Shown here piece after piece: positions 10,115 to 21,149 of a stretch of DNA of 64,000 nt. The stretch is from positions 485,776 through 549,775 of the forward strand of contig CAUYUJ010018904.1 in the NCBI GenBank assembly GCA_963575745.1, in the 5' to 3' direction. This stretch comes from Prorocentrum cordatum (taxonomy: Eukaryota; Sar; Dinophyceae; Prorocentrales; Prorocentraceae). Position numbers and translations under genes: made by a program. Below the pieces are notes generated by a model. That model did no database searches. It was not told the origin of the DNA and saw only the letters and a program-made list of their open reading frames with translations. The number at the start of each line of letters is the position of its first letter. Positions within the stretch are counted from its first letter, which is position 1.

Positions 10115-11600
10115 TTTAACCCCACGAGACGTACGTGGGTGCCCTCCCGTTGTTCAGCTTGTGGTTTTCCTAGCTCTGCCTGTGGTCCTCGTGGCTCAGC
10201 AGGTGGGGCGTGAAGTTCTTGTGGTGGCCCTCGTAGCTGTGCCTGTGGTCCTCGCAGCTCAGCTCGCGGGTCTTCGTAGCGTTTCTGGTGGCTCTCGCAG
10301 CTCTGTCTGTCGTCTCCGTGGTTCAGTTGGTGTTCCTCGGAAGTGTATTCGGGGCCCTGGTAGCTGATCTGGTGGCTGTCGTAGCTGTGCCTGTGGCTGT
10401 CGTAGCTGAGCTTGCGTTCCCAGAAGATCCGCTGGTGGCCCTAGTAGCTTTGCCCGTGGCTGTGGTAGCTCAGGTGGTGGCCGTCGTAGCACAGTGGGCA
10501 GTCCCCGTGGTTCAGCTGGTAGTTCTTGTAGTCCTGGTTGTGGCTTTCGTTGCTCAGTTTGCGATCCTCGTTGCTCAGCTTGCGGTTCTCGTGGCTCGGC
10601 AGGTGGCTCTCGCAGCGCAGCAAGTATGTCCGTTAGGAGTTTTGGGTCTTGTAGCTCTGGTTGTGGCTCCTTTTGTTCAGCTTCTGGTTATCGTGGCACA
10701 GCTTGTAGCTCTCGTGGATCAGTTGGTGGATCTCGTAGCCCTGGTTCTCGTAGCTAAGCCCGATGTCCTCGTAGCTCAGCTTGTGGCTCCCGTGGCTCTG
10801 CCTGTGGGTCTCGTAGCTCGGCATGTCGGACTCGGAACTCTTCAGCTGGGTCTCGTAGTTCGGCTTGTGGTCCCCGAAAGTCGTCTGGTGGTCCTGGTAC
10901 GGTGCCCGCACAAAAATTGCCCACGCCGACGGCGCGAAGATGATCAGGCATGATGGCAACGACAATTGCAATGTACATGTGGCTCGCCCCCCTCACCCCC
11001 AAGCCCAAAGTTGAAGTGTCCACATTTTGTCCCCCGCGCGTTGCCTCGCACCCAACCCCGTCAACTTTGGGTTGGGGGGGGGCGGGGGCTATGGATATTT
11101 GTTCGACGCAGATCGATGCCGTATCATATTGGCGCCATGGGTGTGGACACTTTTTGTCCACCCACCGTAGCTCGGCTTGTGGCTGTAGTAGCTCGGAGGG
11201 TACGCTTTCTTCGTAGTCCCGAGGTCCGAATCGGATTCGTCGGCTGCCAAGTGGTAGTGTTCCACTTTCTGGAAGCCGGAGTAGTCATGGGGATCGTAGG
11301 AGTACAGGTCGTTATCGAAGAAGCTGCCGCAGTCGTACTCGCAGTAGGCGGCGCGGCCGCAGTCGTATTCATCGCCGACGGCGCGGCCGTTGTCCACAAG
11401 TACCTCCACGACGACGTACTCAGCTACCCTTTCGGGCTGCACGGTCGTGCGATTCCTGGTGTCGATCTTGTTGGCGTTTTTGTTGTCGTAATGGTGGTGG
11501 TGGTCCTTGCGTTTCCTGACGCAGCTCGTTCTGGTATTTGGCCTGCGTGTTACGCAGTTCGTTCTCGCACCGGGGCTACCTGTTACGCAGCTCGTGCTTG
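10115..11600 (+). repeat. Degenerate tandem array with GTAGCTCAGCTTGTGG units
   Basis: Units of about 20-24 bp built on CTCGTAGCTCAGCTTGTGGT (variants GTGGCTCTCG and GTCCTCGTAGCT) fill 10120-10895. They resume from 11165 to about 11600 with TACGCAGCTCGTTCT-like units. The repetitive Val/Leu/Ala translation (10288-10953) reflects the unit and not a real protein. The array is interrupted at about 10900-11162. Confidence 0.75.
10900..11162. other. Non-repeat insert inside the GTAGCTCAG array, with inverted repeats
   Basis: This segment lacks the array unit. It holds an 11-bp perfect inverted repeat, CCCAAAGTTGA (about 10999) with TCAACTTTGGG (about 11068), and a second pair, AAGTGTCCACATTTTG (about 11016) with GTGGACACTTTTTG (about 11143). 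It could be a small mobile insertion, but no clean termini or target duplication are visible. Confidence 0.45.
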
Positions 11601-11916
11601 GATGCTTTCGCGAGGGCGGTCGTAGCAATAATAACGATGTCCTCGAGTCGAGGCTGTATCCCATGCTGGACGTTGTACCCCTCTCGTTTTAGGGCCGCGT
11701 CCGTTCGCGCCCACGGTCCCGGCATCCTTGCCGGTTCGACTTCACAAAAGTTGCAAATTCTCGTCATTTTGTATTTCAAAAATTGGTGTTTGATATTTGA
11801 GTCGTCATTCCGGCGCCCACTGACCGCGGCCGCGGTTGGGGGCTGAGGCCAGACCGCTGGGCGCGCGGCGGGCGCGCGGGCGAGAGCGGGAGATTGATCC
11901 CGCATATGGTCTTCCC

Positions 11917-12185
11917 CTCTTCCCTCTTCCTCCTCCGTCGTTTGGGATGCAACTCCTGGGAGACTACCATTTCAGAATCGGCACTGGTGTACACCTGGTC
12001 GAAAACTGGCCTTCTCTGGCTCAACCCCGCTTCATCCGGCGCAAGCCCGTTGAGTTCTGCCAAATCCCGCCGCATCCGGCTCACCCCTGGGCTGAACCTG
12101 GCCTATCCGGTTCATTGGCCCTGCAATCAGGCTCAATCGCCCTTATTCGCTCTGACGAAGACAGAACATTCCAAGAGTTGCATCC
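11917..12185 (+). repeat. Dispersed repeat family D2, copy 2
   Basis: Matches 316-545 and 32085-32380: TCAGAATCGGCACTGGT, GGTCGAAAACTGGCC, GCATCCGGCTCA, then CTCTGACGAAGACAG at the end. Confidence 0.55.
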
Positions 12186-12239
12186 GAACGTCATCCCCTC
12201 CTTTTCCTCCTCCCCCGAGATCGGGCGGCGCGAACAAAG

Positions 12240-12390
12240 TTCGGCGGCGAGCCCGGGGGGAATTGAGAAGGGGCGGGCCCGGAAGTCGCCCGGCCTTCGG
12301 AGAAGTTTCTTAAGCTTCCCCGAAGAGTCCCGCCGCCTTTCGAGAGGGCCTCCTCCTTCTCACTTCCCCCCTCGCTCGCCGCCGACTAAC
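12240..12390 (+). mobile_element. Foldback MITE-like element, family M, copy c
   Basis: The ends are CGGCGGCGAGCCCGGGGGGA and the reverse-complementary TCCCCCCTCGCTCGCCGCCG, a clear inverted pair of about 28 bp continued by GAGAAGG and CCTTCTC. At about 150 bp this is the shortest full copy. No coding capacity. Confidence 0.65.
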
Positions 12391-12839
12391 GTCCTCTCCA
12401 CTTCCTCCTCCCCCGAGATCGGGCGTCGCGAACAAGAAGTGCAGCATCGCGGGATAAAATCACGCCCTCGCCAGGAGGCCGACCGCAAGGTGGGCGTGGC
12501 GCGAAGAGCGGCGGCCGTGGACGCCCCGCCCGGAGGCGCCCCGGCCTGGCCGGCCCTGCCGGGCAGCGGGAGGAGGAAGAGCATCGACTAACCGTAATAG
12601 TGCCCCTTCGCCGAAGTGACCTCTGGTGCGGGCCCCGTGGGGACACCCCGATCGCCGCACGCGACACGATAGTAGCGACTTGCACGTCCAGGTCTGGCCA
12701 CCCCGCGTCCCCCATGAAGCCGCGCACCAAGGGTCACTCTTGTCCAGGGTCACTCCTGCGTGTCGCCGGGGAAAGCAGCACGCGTCCTGAAGGACAGACC
12801 CGGACATGATCGTGTTGTTGGGAAAAGTCGGGCGGCTTG

Positions 12840-13230
12840 TTTTTCCTTGTGCGAAGGTCTTGCGGTCGGTGCCGCCGACCCTGACGGGCGACGACGACGA
12901 CGACGACGATGACGACGACAACGGCGGCGGTGGCGGCAACGACGACGACGACGCGGACGTGTGCCAGAGTCCTCAGGGGTGGTTCTTGGGGTCTCTTCGG
13001 AAGTCTCTCGGGGGCCTCTGGGGAGGCATTTTGGGGCCTCTTGGGGGTCTCTTGGGGCCGAAATGTTCTTTCGGGTCCCCCGTCTGGGCACGCTCTTGGA
13101 GCCGTCTTGGGGGCATCTTGGGCAGTCTTGGCGGCGGGGGCCTTGGAATCCACTGCCCCTCTGTTATGAGGCCGTTGTATAGGAGAGGGAACAGAGGACA
13201 GAGTGTTTTCACAGTTTTAAGGAATGAGTG
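12840..13230 (+). mobile_element. Composite repeat element C, right-truncated
   Basis: GAAGGTCTTGCGGTCGGTGC and CCGCCGACCCTG (about 12871) are followed by a GAC microsatellite. A short CTTGGGG array follows, with the GTCCCCCGTCTGGGC block at about 13075. The ACACGCCGACAGGGTCGGCG right end of siblings A, B and D is missing. Confidence 0.55.
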
Positions 13231-13879
13231 AATTCAGCATGGGTCGGGCTTGAAGTGCCTCGAAGAAAGCGCGCGCACCCGAATCGCAGACATATGGCTA
13301 TATGCAGACTCGGGACACTTTGCTTCCCGTCGTCGTCCTCGCCCTTGCTCCGTTCCCCTTCCTTTCTTCCCTCCCCTGGATGGTGTCGAAAGCTTCCGCG
13401 GCTCGGGCGGGGGAGCGCCCCTTCCCACCTCCCTTATTATTCCTCGTTCCTCTTTGCCTCCTTGCTCCACCGTCCGTCGTCCTACCTCGTCCACCCTCCT
13501 TGTTCGAAAAGTGAAGTCCCTGGTGCCGCGTGCCCGCGTCAGCGGTACATGCTTTTCCGATATCCGCGCACAGCGGCGCAACCAAACAGAGGGGATTGCC
13601 AATGCGAGAGTTCGGGGCGCACCCAAAATGCGGGCGGCACGGCCGCCGAGCACAGTCGCATCGCTAACATGTAAATTATAGGTGCCTGCGGCAAGGTCCG
13701 CCCCCCTGCCAGAGCAGTGGTCTATATGGCGACGCGTGGAGCTTTGACTGTTAAGAGGTCCATGACATGTGACATCTCTCGTGTTTTCGGACTGCCGCGC
13801 GGCATTCTTTGGGGTCCTTCGAGGCCTTTTGGGGCGTCTTCGGGCCGTTGGGGGCCGCTTTGGCGCCGCGTTACACCGC
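13231..13879. other. Stretch without recognised features
   Basis: Includes a pyrimidine-rich part (13330-13500). The open frames on both strands are Arg/Ser/Pro-rich and uninformative. Confidence 0.5.
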
Positions 13880-14365
13880 GGCCGCCCTGGGCCAGGGAAG
13901 CGTGTATTTGCGGTTCTCTCCGGGGCGCCCTGGGCCGGGGAAGTGTGTATTTGCAGTCCCCCCCAGCTGGGCATGTCAACCTCGGTTCTGGGCTGGCAAA
14001 GTCGGGGCGCCCTCAAGGTGGCGAGCGTTTACCTTTTCGAAATACACAGATCAAGGTGTGATATGTGTACACAGTTTGTGTCTTCAACTGTGTATTTTCG
14101 TGTGTGGGCCGACTGTTTACACAGATCGTGGTGTGATCTGTGTAGACAGATCTCGTTCCCATCTGTGTATTTGGAGTGTGTCCCTCGCGGGTGGTGTTGA
14201 ATGGGCGGGAACTTTCGCGTTTCTCTTCCGGCTGGTCCAGGGGGGCGTCGTGCGCGGTCGAAATACACAGTTCGTGTCTCCAACTGTGCATTTGTTGCGC
14301 GCCGTTCGCTGGAGTGGTCTCTGGGCGGGAGTTTCCGCGGGTCTCCCGGCTGGTCCAGGAGGGGG
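13880..14365 (+). repeat. Direct and inverted repeats with AAATACACAG
   Basis: CCCTGGGCCAGGGAAGCGTG and CCCTGGGCCGGGGAAGTGTG repeat at 13889 and 13930. AAATACACAG and CTGTGTATTT form inverted pairs at 14039-14096 and again at 14262-14298. GGCTGGTCCAGG preceded by GGGCGGGA occurs at 14200-14243 and 14324-14362. The impression is of a duplicated unit of roughly 120 bp; function unknown. Confidence 0.55.
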
Positions 14366-15055
14366 CCGTGGTCTGGGCATGCAAAGGCGCGGGGGGGGGT
14401 GGAGATGGTGGGCTGTGGGAAAGAAGGGGTTCGATAGGAGGGGTGGCCGAGGGGCCAAGGATGAACGGGACTGGACGAGAGCGGAAGAAATGAACCCAGG
14501 AGGATGTGGATCATCGGCGTCAGCATCGCGAGGGCGAGGGAGGTGGGGGAGGCAGAAGTTGGGGGCATGATGTGCACTAGGGCGTAGAGGATTGGAGGAG
14601 GGCAGGCATGTGGACGATGGGGGAACGAATCCGGCGCAGGAAGACGACGAGGAACGACGTGAATTGGCACATGGGGGGTGAGCAATGTGGATGAAGGGCG
14701 CGATGAGGACCGGGGCGATCGGAGGGGCATGAGGAGGGTGGGGCCACAGCGAAAGGATATTTGGAAGAGGGGGGGGTGGGGCATGAGTTCGAGGCGGGCG
14801 CCAGCTAACGATTAGCTGAACAGTGTTTTGCGTGTCCGTGCGCCCCCAGAACACAGTGACTTGTTGCAGAACTTCATGATATGGGTAATCGTGCGCTTCG
14901 TGCTTCAAGGCCAAAGGCTCGAGTCCGCGACGCCCCTTGGCGTCGCGATGATGCCGCCCCGATTTGCCAGACCGCAGATGCACAGATACGCAGAATATGT
15001 GTTGCAACGTTTGTGTCATGACCCTCTCTATACTAACAGACCCACGTTGGAATCC
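14366..15055. other. Stretch without recognised features
   Basis: G/A-rich on the + strand from 14370 to 14790, then mixed sequence. No gene recognised. Confidence 0.5.
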
Positions 15056-15340
15056 AACGGGGGCCCTCGCTGGGCCTCGGGATCGTCCACACACGACTCG
15101 GGATGAGAAGCCGGTTGTGGGGCAGAGGGGTCTGGATCTTGGAGGGCGTCGCATTGAAGACAGCAGGCCGTCGCATGTCTGGGGAGGGAGGGGGCCCAGA
15201 GATCCGAGGCCCCGTAATCATTGGAGCGGCCGGGTTTGGGCCACTTTCGCTCCCAGGGGCCCTCGCGGGGCCCTGGGACGGTCAAGAGACGAGTCAGGAC
15301 GAAAAGCTGCCCCGGGAAGGGGTCCAGACCTCCGGGGGCC
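15056..15340 (-). repeat. Dispersed repeat family D1, two tandem copies
   Basis: GGGGCCCTCGCTGGGCC with GACTCGGGATGA (15056-15150) and GGGGCCCTCGCGGGGCC with GAGTCAGGACGAA (15248-15335) are about 190 bp apart. Each ends in GGGGTCTGGATCT or GGGGTCCAGACCT. Both are the reverse complement of the copies at 130-240 and 1455-1590. Confidence 0.5.
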
Positions 15341-15504
15341 CACGCATCGGAAAAACTGGAGCGCTGGATGCCTTGAGAGGAAGGTGGGCTCCTACTCCTC
15401 CTGCCCCTCTCCCCCCCCGCGTTCTCCACTCTCCCGCAGCGGCTTCCGCCGTTCCCGCTCCGAGCTCGCGCGCGCGGGCCTCCTCTTCCCCCTCCTCCTC
15501 CCTT

Positions 15505-15677
15505 CCTTCCTTCCTTCCTCCTCCTCCTCCTCCTCCTCCTCCTCCTTCTCCTCCTCCTCCTCCTCCTCCTCCTCCTCCTCCTCCTCCTCCTCCTCCTCCT
15601 CCCTTCCTCCTCCCTTCCTCCTCCTCCTCCTCCTCCTCCTCCTCCTCCTCCTCCTCCTCCTCCTCCTCCTCCTCCAG
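15505..15677 (+). repeat. CTC/TCC microsatellite
   Basis: About 165 bp of TCC repeats with a few TTC and CCC interruptions. Confidence 0.95.
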
Positions 15678-15699
15678 TTAGTTTTGGCTCACGCTGCGC

Positions 15700-16535
15700 C
15701 CAGTTGGGTCGGCCCGCCGTCCCGCGACGCCGCCGATGCCGCCGACGACGGACGCCCGCGCTGCCGCGCCCCTGGAAGCCGTGCATGGCGCGGTCCTGGC
15801 GGTGCACGCGGCTGCAGGCCTTGCCAGCAGCGCCGAGTTTCCTCGAGGTGGCTCGACTCGTGCGTGCTGCCGAAAGGCTTCTCAGGACGGCGGTGGCCAA
15901 GCGGGCCAGGCCCACCCCTCCCGCGCCAGCCGTGGCTCCCCCCGGCGCCGGCCGCGGCTGCCCCGCGGCGGCGGCGTCGGCCTCGCGGCCGCGGTGGTTC
16001 GGCGCGCATGGTGGTGGACGGAAGGCAGGCCGTCGCAACTGGTGGAGTTGATGACGGTGGGGAGGCGGGGACTGGAGTTTGGGGGGTTACTGCAGGCATC
16101 TCGCCGATGCTGGAAGATGATAGCTGGGCCGACACGCTGCCGATTGCAAGGACAAGAGCAAGGGCAAGGGCGGCATCGCCGTCAGCCTGGCCGCGAGCGT
16201 GGGGCTGCCCAACATGGTGCTCGAGCAGGCGGCGGTGCCTGCGGCAGCGGCGGTTGCGGCACTCCCTACTCGTGAGTCGCCTGGAGCAGGGCTCGGGTGA
16301 AAGGGGGGGAATTCCGTGGAGTTGCGCAGCGCTCGTGACGGTGACCGAGCTCGCTGGCCTGATGGTCGCGGGGCATGGCAGTTCGGCCTGCTTCGCGGCG
16401 ACCCCGAGCCCGAGGGCTGCATGATCCTCGTCCTGCGCGGCCAGGGGCGCAAGAAGACCGTTGCGCCAGATCGCCCTCGTCGACGTGGGGCTCGCGAGGC
16501 CGTTCGGCCAGGTCGCGCCCCTCTCCTGAGGTGGG
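15700..16535 (+). pseudogene. Possible decayed coding repeat, Ala/Arg/Pro-rich
   Basis: Three overlapping frames carry protein-like, GC3-rich segments. A basic Ala/Pro/Arg-rich part (15704-16051) leads into a short acidic-to-Lys/Gly part, KDKSKGKGG, near 16150-16170 (frame shared with 16140-16290). A stretch containing GDPEPEGC and VLRGQGRKKT follows at 16320-16480. The order suggests one frame-broken protein of at least 250 residues. It vaguely resembles basic N-terminal proteins of dinoflagellate retroelements that I recall, but I cannot name a domain. It could equally be chance open frames in high-GC DNA. Confidence 0.3.
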
Positions 16536-17250
16536 TGTCGGGCGGGCGCGTCGCCCTTCCACCTGCGGACGTCGTCCTCAGTGCCGTCTCCTGTTCCTGT
16601 TTCTTCCCCTTCTCATCCTCCTCCTTCCCTTCGCAAAAGAGGAAGGTGGGTGGGGGGGAGGGAGGGAGGACGGTGGGGGGGGGGCCTCTCCTTCCCCCAC
16701 TCCGCCTCCTGCTCCTCCCCCTGCCACCCCCCCTTTCCCACCCTCCGAACCGCCCCTTCCCTGACATCCTTGCGTCGTGTTCTTGCAACGTTCGGCTTCT
16801 GAGGGCCTTCGCCGGGCTGCGGGGCCGTCGAGAAAGATTCACGATGGAAAAAAAACACCCTTGGACAGGGCCCCAAACATCCGGAGGCCGCGTTGTGGAC
16901 AAAGACCACGGCGTCGGATGTCTGGGTCTTCCAACCTCCTCCTCCTCCTCCTCCTCCTCCTCCTCCTCCTCCTCCTCCTCCTCCTCCTCCTCTTCCTCCT
17001 CCTCACCCTCCTCCCCCTCCCTCCTCCCCCCCCTCCCATTTCCAGGATGTGCACGGGAAATATTAACTTGGCCCCATGCGCAAGGATGGCGCGCAAATTG
17101 AGATGCAATGAGCGCTGCGCCTACCTCCTCTTCTCTTCTCTTCTCTTCTCTTTCTCCTCCTCCTCCTCGTCCTCCTCGTCCTCCTCTTACTCGAACGGGA
17201 GGTCACCCAGTCCTTCTAGTAATTATTTAGTGCGTGCGTGGGAGGGCCTC
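16536..17250. other. Low-complexity region, no gene recognised
   Basis: G-runs at 16650-16685, a CTC microsatellite at 16938-17005 and a TCTTC/CTC microsatellite at 17130-17190. Confidence 0.7.
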
Positions 17251-17255
17251 GCTTT

Positions 17256-17276
17256 CCGTTGCCATTTGGCTCAAAG
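17256..17276 (+). other. Candidate relic of the dinoflagellate spliced leader
   Basis: CCGTTGCCATTTGGCTCAA continuing AG differs from the last 21 nt of the dinoflagellate spliced leader (CCGTAGCCATTTTGGCTCAA, then G) by one substitution, one missing T and one extra A. In dinoflagellates, trans-spliced mRNAs can be reverse-transcribed and reinserted, leaving such relics at the 5' end of retrocopies. No obvious retrogene starts directly after it; the gag remnant begins about 0.9 kb downstream. A chance match cannot be excluded. Confidence 0.45.
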
Positions 17277-18139
17277 CATGCCCGCCGCGCCCGATATGCA
17301 GCGCGTGCGCACTTTCCGCCATGCATTCCACATCTCAGATAACATCCGTTTTACATTCCGCATTCGTTGGTAGCGGATTTGCCTTGCATCCCGTTTACAT
17401 CCCACCTTGCATCCCGCATTTTGCCCAGCCATTGCGCCCGCCGCCACGGCCCGCAGGGCTTCCTACCGCGCCGGCGGTCGCTGCTCTTTAACGTCGACTG
17501 CGACTGCGACATCGCGCCCTACTGCTCTACATTCGCGCTGCTCGTCCACCCCGCTGCAGCGGGCGACTCGCCGCTAGGGGCAGCCGGGGCCTCGCCGGCC
17601 CAGCTGCCAGGATCAGCCGAGGAAACTCAGCGTGGCTATCTTGACAAGTGGACCTACAAGAAGGACGGCGCGCAATGCGTCCTGACTTCCCCCCTAGGGC
17701 AATGTCCATTTGCGTTCGAGATGTTCGGGGGGCCTGCTGTCGTCGCAGCAGTCGCCTGCGAGCGCCGCCGCCAGCGGCAGACCGTCGAGCGATCCGACTT
17801 CCGCGCGCGCGGTGTCCGCGCAGGGCTCCGTGCAATTCGCGACTGCGGTGGGGGAGTTCGATTGCGGAAGAAGAAAAGGACGCGCCGCCTTCATTGCATT
17901 CGCACGTGGATGTAGCCGACCATGTCAAGTAGTCGTTCGATCTGGCGTTCACGTCGTTGGCGTCGGCAAGGCGCCCCGAGCTCTCCGCAGTTATGTCGTG
18001 GATATTATGGAGGGTCGGGCACCTATGTTGCCATCCTTCCGGGGGCCTCGCAAACTTGCGGTTTCTCGACGTCGGCTCTCTAGGGCAAGGCCCTCGATGT
18101 TGCCTGCGCGCGCCCTGCTTCCTGGCAGACCTGGATATT
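17277..18139. other. Stretch upstream of the gag remnant, function unknown
   Basis: Includes an open 182-codon + frame (17367-17915) with Cys-rich and Arg-rich parts but no recognised motif. This may hold the retroelement leader or 5' long terminal repeat, but I could not find a matching copy downstream. Confidence 0.4.
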
Positions 18140-18468
18140 TATGCGCATTCCTCTTGCCGATCTTACAGCTGGCAGCGCTCAGCGCAGTGATGCAACGGCG
18201 CACGACGAGCTCTCTCGCCACTACGTGACGAGGCGCTCCGGGCGCAGCCCGCGCGCCAATCGCACGACAGACAGGAAGACCCAATGTGCTGATGAGGAGG
18301 AGCGCGCCAGGGACATCTATCCACGACAGCTTCGACGACCACTACCAGACCACAGCCTTTGGTGGGCACGGGAACTGCTAAGCCTCCTCCACACCTGGAC
18401 GGGGGCTCCGCTCTGGATGGGGCGCCGTCGGAAGGGCTCTGGTCGCTGCCGTCTACTGCGTCGCCTGC

Positions 18469-19023
18469 ATGTGCGCGGGCGGTGGCGGCAGCGGCAGCAT
18501 GCGACGCTTCCGCGCCTGGGGGTCCGAGCAGCAGGCTCGCGTGCCCTTCCTACGCTCGGTGCGAGAGGCGATAATTGAATCGGCGGCGAATTCAAACCCT
18601 GCCGATTTTCGCCAAGCGGCCTACCTCTCGTCTCGCCTGATCGGCACGGCCCGCGAGTGCGCGGGCGAAGCGCTGCCGGCTGTTCTCCTTTTCGCTGGTC
18701 ATTTTAACGGAAGCCCGGCGCCGCCTGTGACCTACTCCATGCAAGTCTTGGCCAAACGGCGGGCCTGTTCGGAGCGAGGGGGCGCGCGCGGGCGGCGGGC
18801 GGTATCGGCGCTGATAAACTGCGAACGATTGTTGCAGGGGCGCACCGACGACCTCCTCGCCAGGTTCAACACCCCTCGCAACATATCACAGCAGGTCGGT
18901 AAGCTCATGATCGGCTACGAGGGCCTCAGCGACTCCTTGCTGAGCGCGGTGGGCGCGTCGAACATCCAGCTCGCCATGGTCCCGCAGCACTGCGGCGCGG
19001 CCTATCCGACGTGCGCGCCATAG
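18469..19023 (+). pseudogene. gag capsid-like remnant
   Basis: An open frame of 184 codons. The C-terminal third has DDLLARFNTPRNI followed by GYEGLSDSLLSAV, which is the pattern I associate with the retrotransposon gag region (a helical segment of the type 'YVARFN-ARxxLLxGYxGLSDxxL'). The upstream frame (18141-18578) may contain the N-terminal part in another phase. In an active element this protein would form the particle that packages element RNA. No start codon can be chosen with confidence, because the methionine at the start is only the first in the open frame. Confidence 0.5.
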
Positions 19024-19407
19024 TTGACGCGCATGATGGGCCAGCTACTCAGATTCGGACAAATGAACGAAGGCTCGCGGGGCAATCTCGCCCGCGCAGC
19101 GCGGCGGCCCCAGCGCCATGCCCCCCTCGCGGTCGCGGGCGCGCCCGCTCGCGATCAGGGTCAGAGTGCCGATGTCACTGGGGCCGGATCGAGCTGGGGT
19201 GGCATGGGCCTTCCAGCCCCCGGGGCGGCACCGAGTCCGTTTGCAGCGCCGGCCGTCGCCGGCGCCGACGCACCAGCAGCGCCGCAGGTGGCATTCTCAG
19301 CAGCGGGTTTCGACTCGCGGCGCCGACTCCGACGCCATCAGCTCTTCTGGCGAAGAAACCGCTGCCGACGACCCCGATTTGAGACAAGTTTCCGCGGGGC
19401 ATCGCGG

Positions 19408-19760
19408 CGCGCGCCCTCTGGGCCCGCGAGCGCGCCAAGTCCCGCTGGCGCCGCATCAACAACGACAGCAACATGCCCGCGCGCCGCGCACGGGGGCTCA
19501 TCAAACGCAAGGGCAAGTGCCACGGAAGCGACCGCCGCGCCTTCCTGGCCGTTTTGTCCGACAACGACCTCCGCGAGACCTTCGCCGGCCCAGGGGGGGG
19601 GCATGGCTGAGGGGCAGTGCGAGCGCGGGGCCAGTGGGCGCGCGTTCGGCCGACTGGGCCCAGACGGCACGCGTCTCAAGTGCCCCGAGTGCACGACTGC
19701 CCCCGTCGGCGCTGGCCTGGGCGCGCCCTCGTCTTCGGCGCCCCAGCCTCGGAAGTGCCG
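19408..19760 (+). pseudogene. gag nucleocapsid remnant with broken zinc knuckle
   Basis: From 19408 a basic segment (RERAKSRWRRINND, then RRARGLIKRKGK) is followed by FLAVLSDNDLRETFAG up to a G7 run at about 19595, where the frame changes. The next phase continues FGRLGPDGTRLKCPEC at about 19640-19700. CPEC looks like the first half of a CCHC knuckle (C-x2-C-x4-H-x4-C), but the His and last Cys are not in frame. This would be the RNA-binding part of gag. The frame breaks coincide with homopolymers. Confidence 0.5.
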
Positions 19761-21149
19761 CCGCCGCCGACGCCGGCGCCCTCGCCCGAGAAGTGCCTCG
19801 GGCAGCCGCCCAGCTTGCAGCGCCGTGTTCCCATGTAGTCTGGATGTCCAGGGAATTGCGCGGGATGCTCGAACCTGTGGTCCTGGGGCCCGACAACAGT
19901 GACCCCGCGCAGAGAGCCGATCCCTGGAACGGCGGCCAGCCGTCTCACGTCGGCAACTACGCGGTCAGCGTGAGCTGCAACAGCTTCCAGCGTTTTGTCT
20001 GGCGGTTCTTAGTAGGCAGTTGGCCAGAGCCATCGGTCAAGTCGGGCGGGCATTCCATCGTCTTCATACTCGTCCGGCGACTACGTTCCCAATCCGCATG
20101 GCAGGGGCGGGGAATGCAGCGGCTGCAGCGCGCGCAGCTGCAGCCGCATCCGCGGCGCCACCATCATCGACCCCGCAGCGCTGTGCTGGGGTGGCCGGCG
20201 CTTTCCCGCTGCAGCTACAGCAAGGACGCGTCTGGGTAAGCGTCATCAGTGCCCGAGCCCCCCTGCCAGCTGCGCCACCTGCCGATGTGCAGTTGCCGCG
20301 CTGGGCCTACATGCTCTCAGTCTCTCATTCAGCATCGGCGCGCCATGTGGATCGAGCTCCACGTGGCCACCGCAGTCCGCGCCTGTAGCCTCGCCACCAC
20401 TGGTGCCAAGGTCTCCCGACGATCTGGCTCTCTACAGCCAGCGCGCCCCCAATGGCGTGCGCCGGCCATCTGGGAGAGTGGTCATGTTCGTCGCCGGCCG
20501 CGACGCCAGGATGTCCAATGGCGCGTAATGCGATCGCGGAGTAGGCGCCACACTCGACGGCGCACAACGACGACACCTCGACGAGCTCCGCAGCACTCAC
20601 CTTGCACATTAGCTCGTACGACAACGGGACGAGCAGCGACGACGAGCCGCACCGCGTTTGGCCACCTCTGGCGCCGGCTGCCGCGCTGGCTGCGCCACGC
20701 GGCAAGGTCTTCAACGGCCGCCACGGGGGATGTCCTATCTGCATCGAGGATCGAGTGGTGCGCCCACAGCGCCGCCGCGCCCTGCACCTGGCATGCCACC
20801 TGCAGCCTCTGCAGGACACCGAGGCCCACCTGGCGCAGTGCCCGGCGCGCCGAGGTCCAGCCGGCGTCATCGTTGAATTCCGCTTCATTGGTGCAGAACG
20901 TAGGTTGGCAGATCTTGACAGCCCCCGTCCAGCACCTGCGGCGCCGACCTGGCCGATGCCAGACATTGGCGCGCCCGAGGAAACACCGCCACGGCCGGGC
21001 GCCGCCCAGACCCCTCGGCCGGCACCGACACGCGGGGCACCGCGGCAGGATTTTATGCAGTCCCATAGTTGTGCTTCCAGTTTAGTGTCCGCAGCCGAAG
21101 CGGCAGCGCCGTTCGACGCCCGCCTGGACTTGTAGTAAACTCCGCCGCG
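19761..21149 (+). pseudogene. Unrecognised inter-domain region of the retroelement
   Basis: Many short + frames alternate, GC3-rich and protein-like. One (20602-21135) has a Cys/His-bearing stretch, GGCPICIEDRVV, followed by HLACHLQPLQ, which could be a zinc-binding segment. It probably represents the gag-protease linker of a frame-broken polyprotein. No function assigned. Confidence 0.35.

Noticed and set aside
10288-10953. 221-codon Val/Leu/Ala-rich frame resembling a membrane protein
   Set aside because: The hydrophobic periodicity is the translation of the GTAGCTCAGCTTGTGG tandem unit.
15676-15700. TTTTGGCTCA at 15684 as a second spliced-leader relic
   Set aside because: Only ten contiguous bases match and the 5' half differs, which chance explains in a sequence this long.
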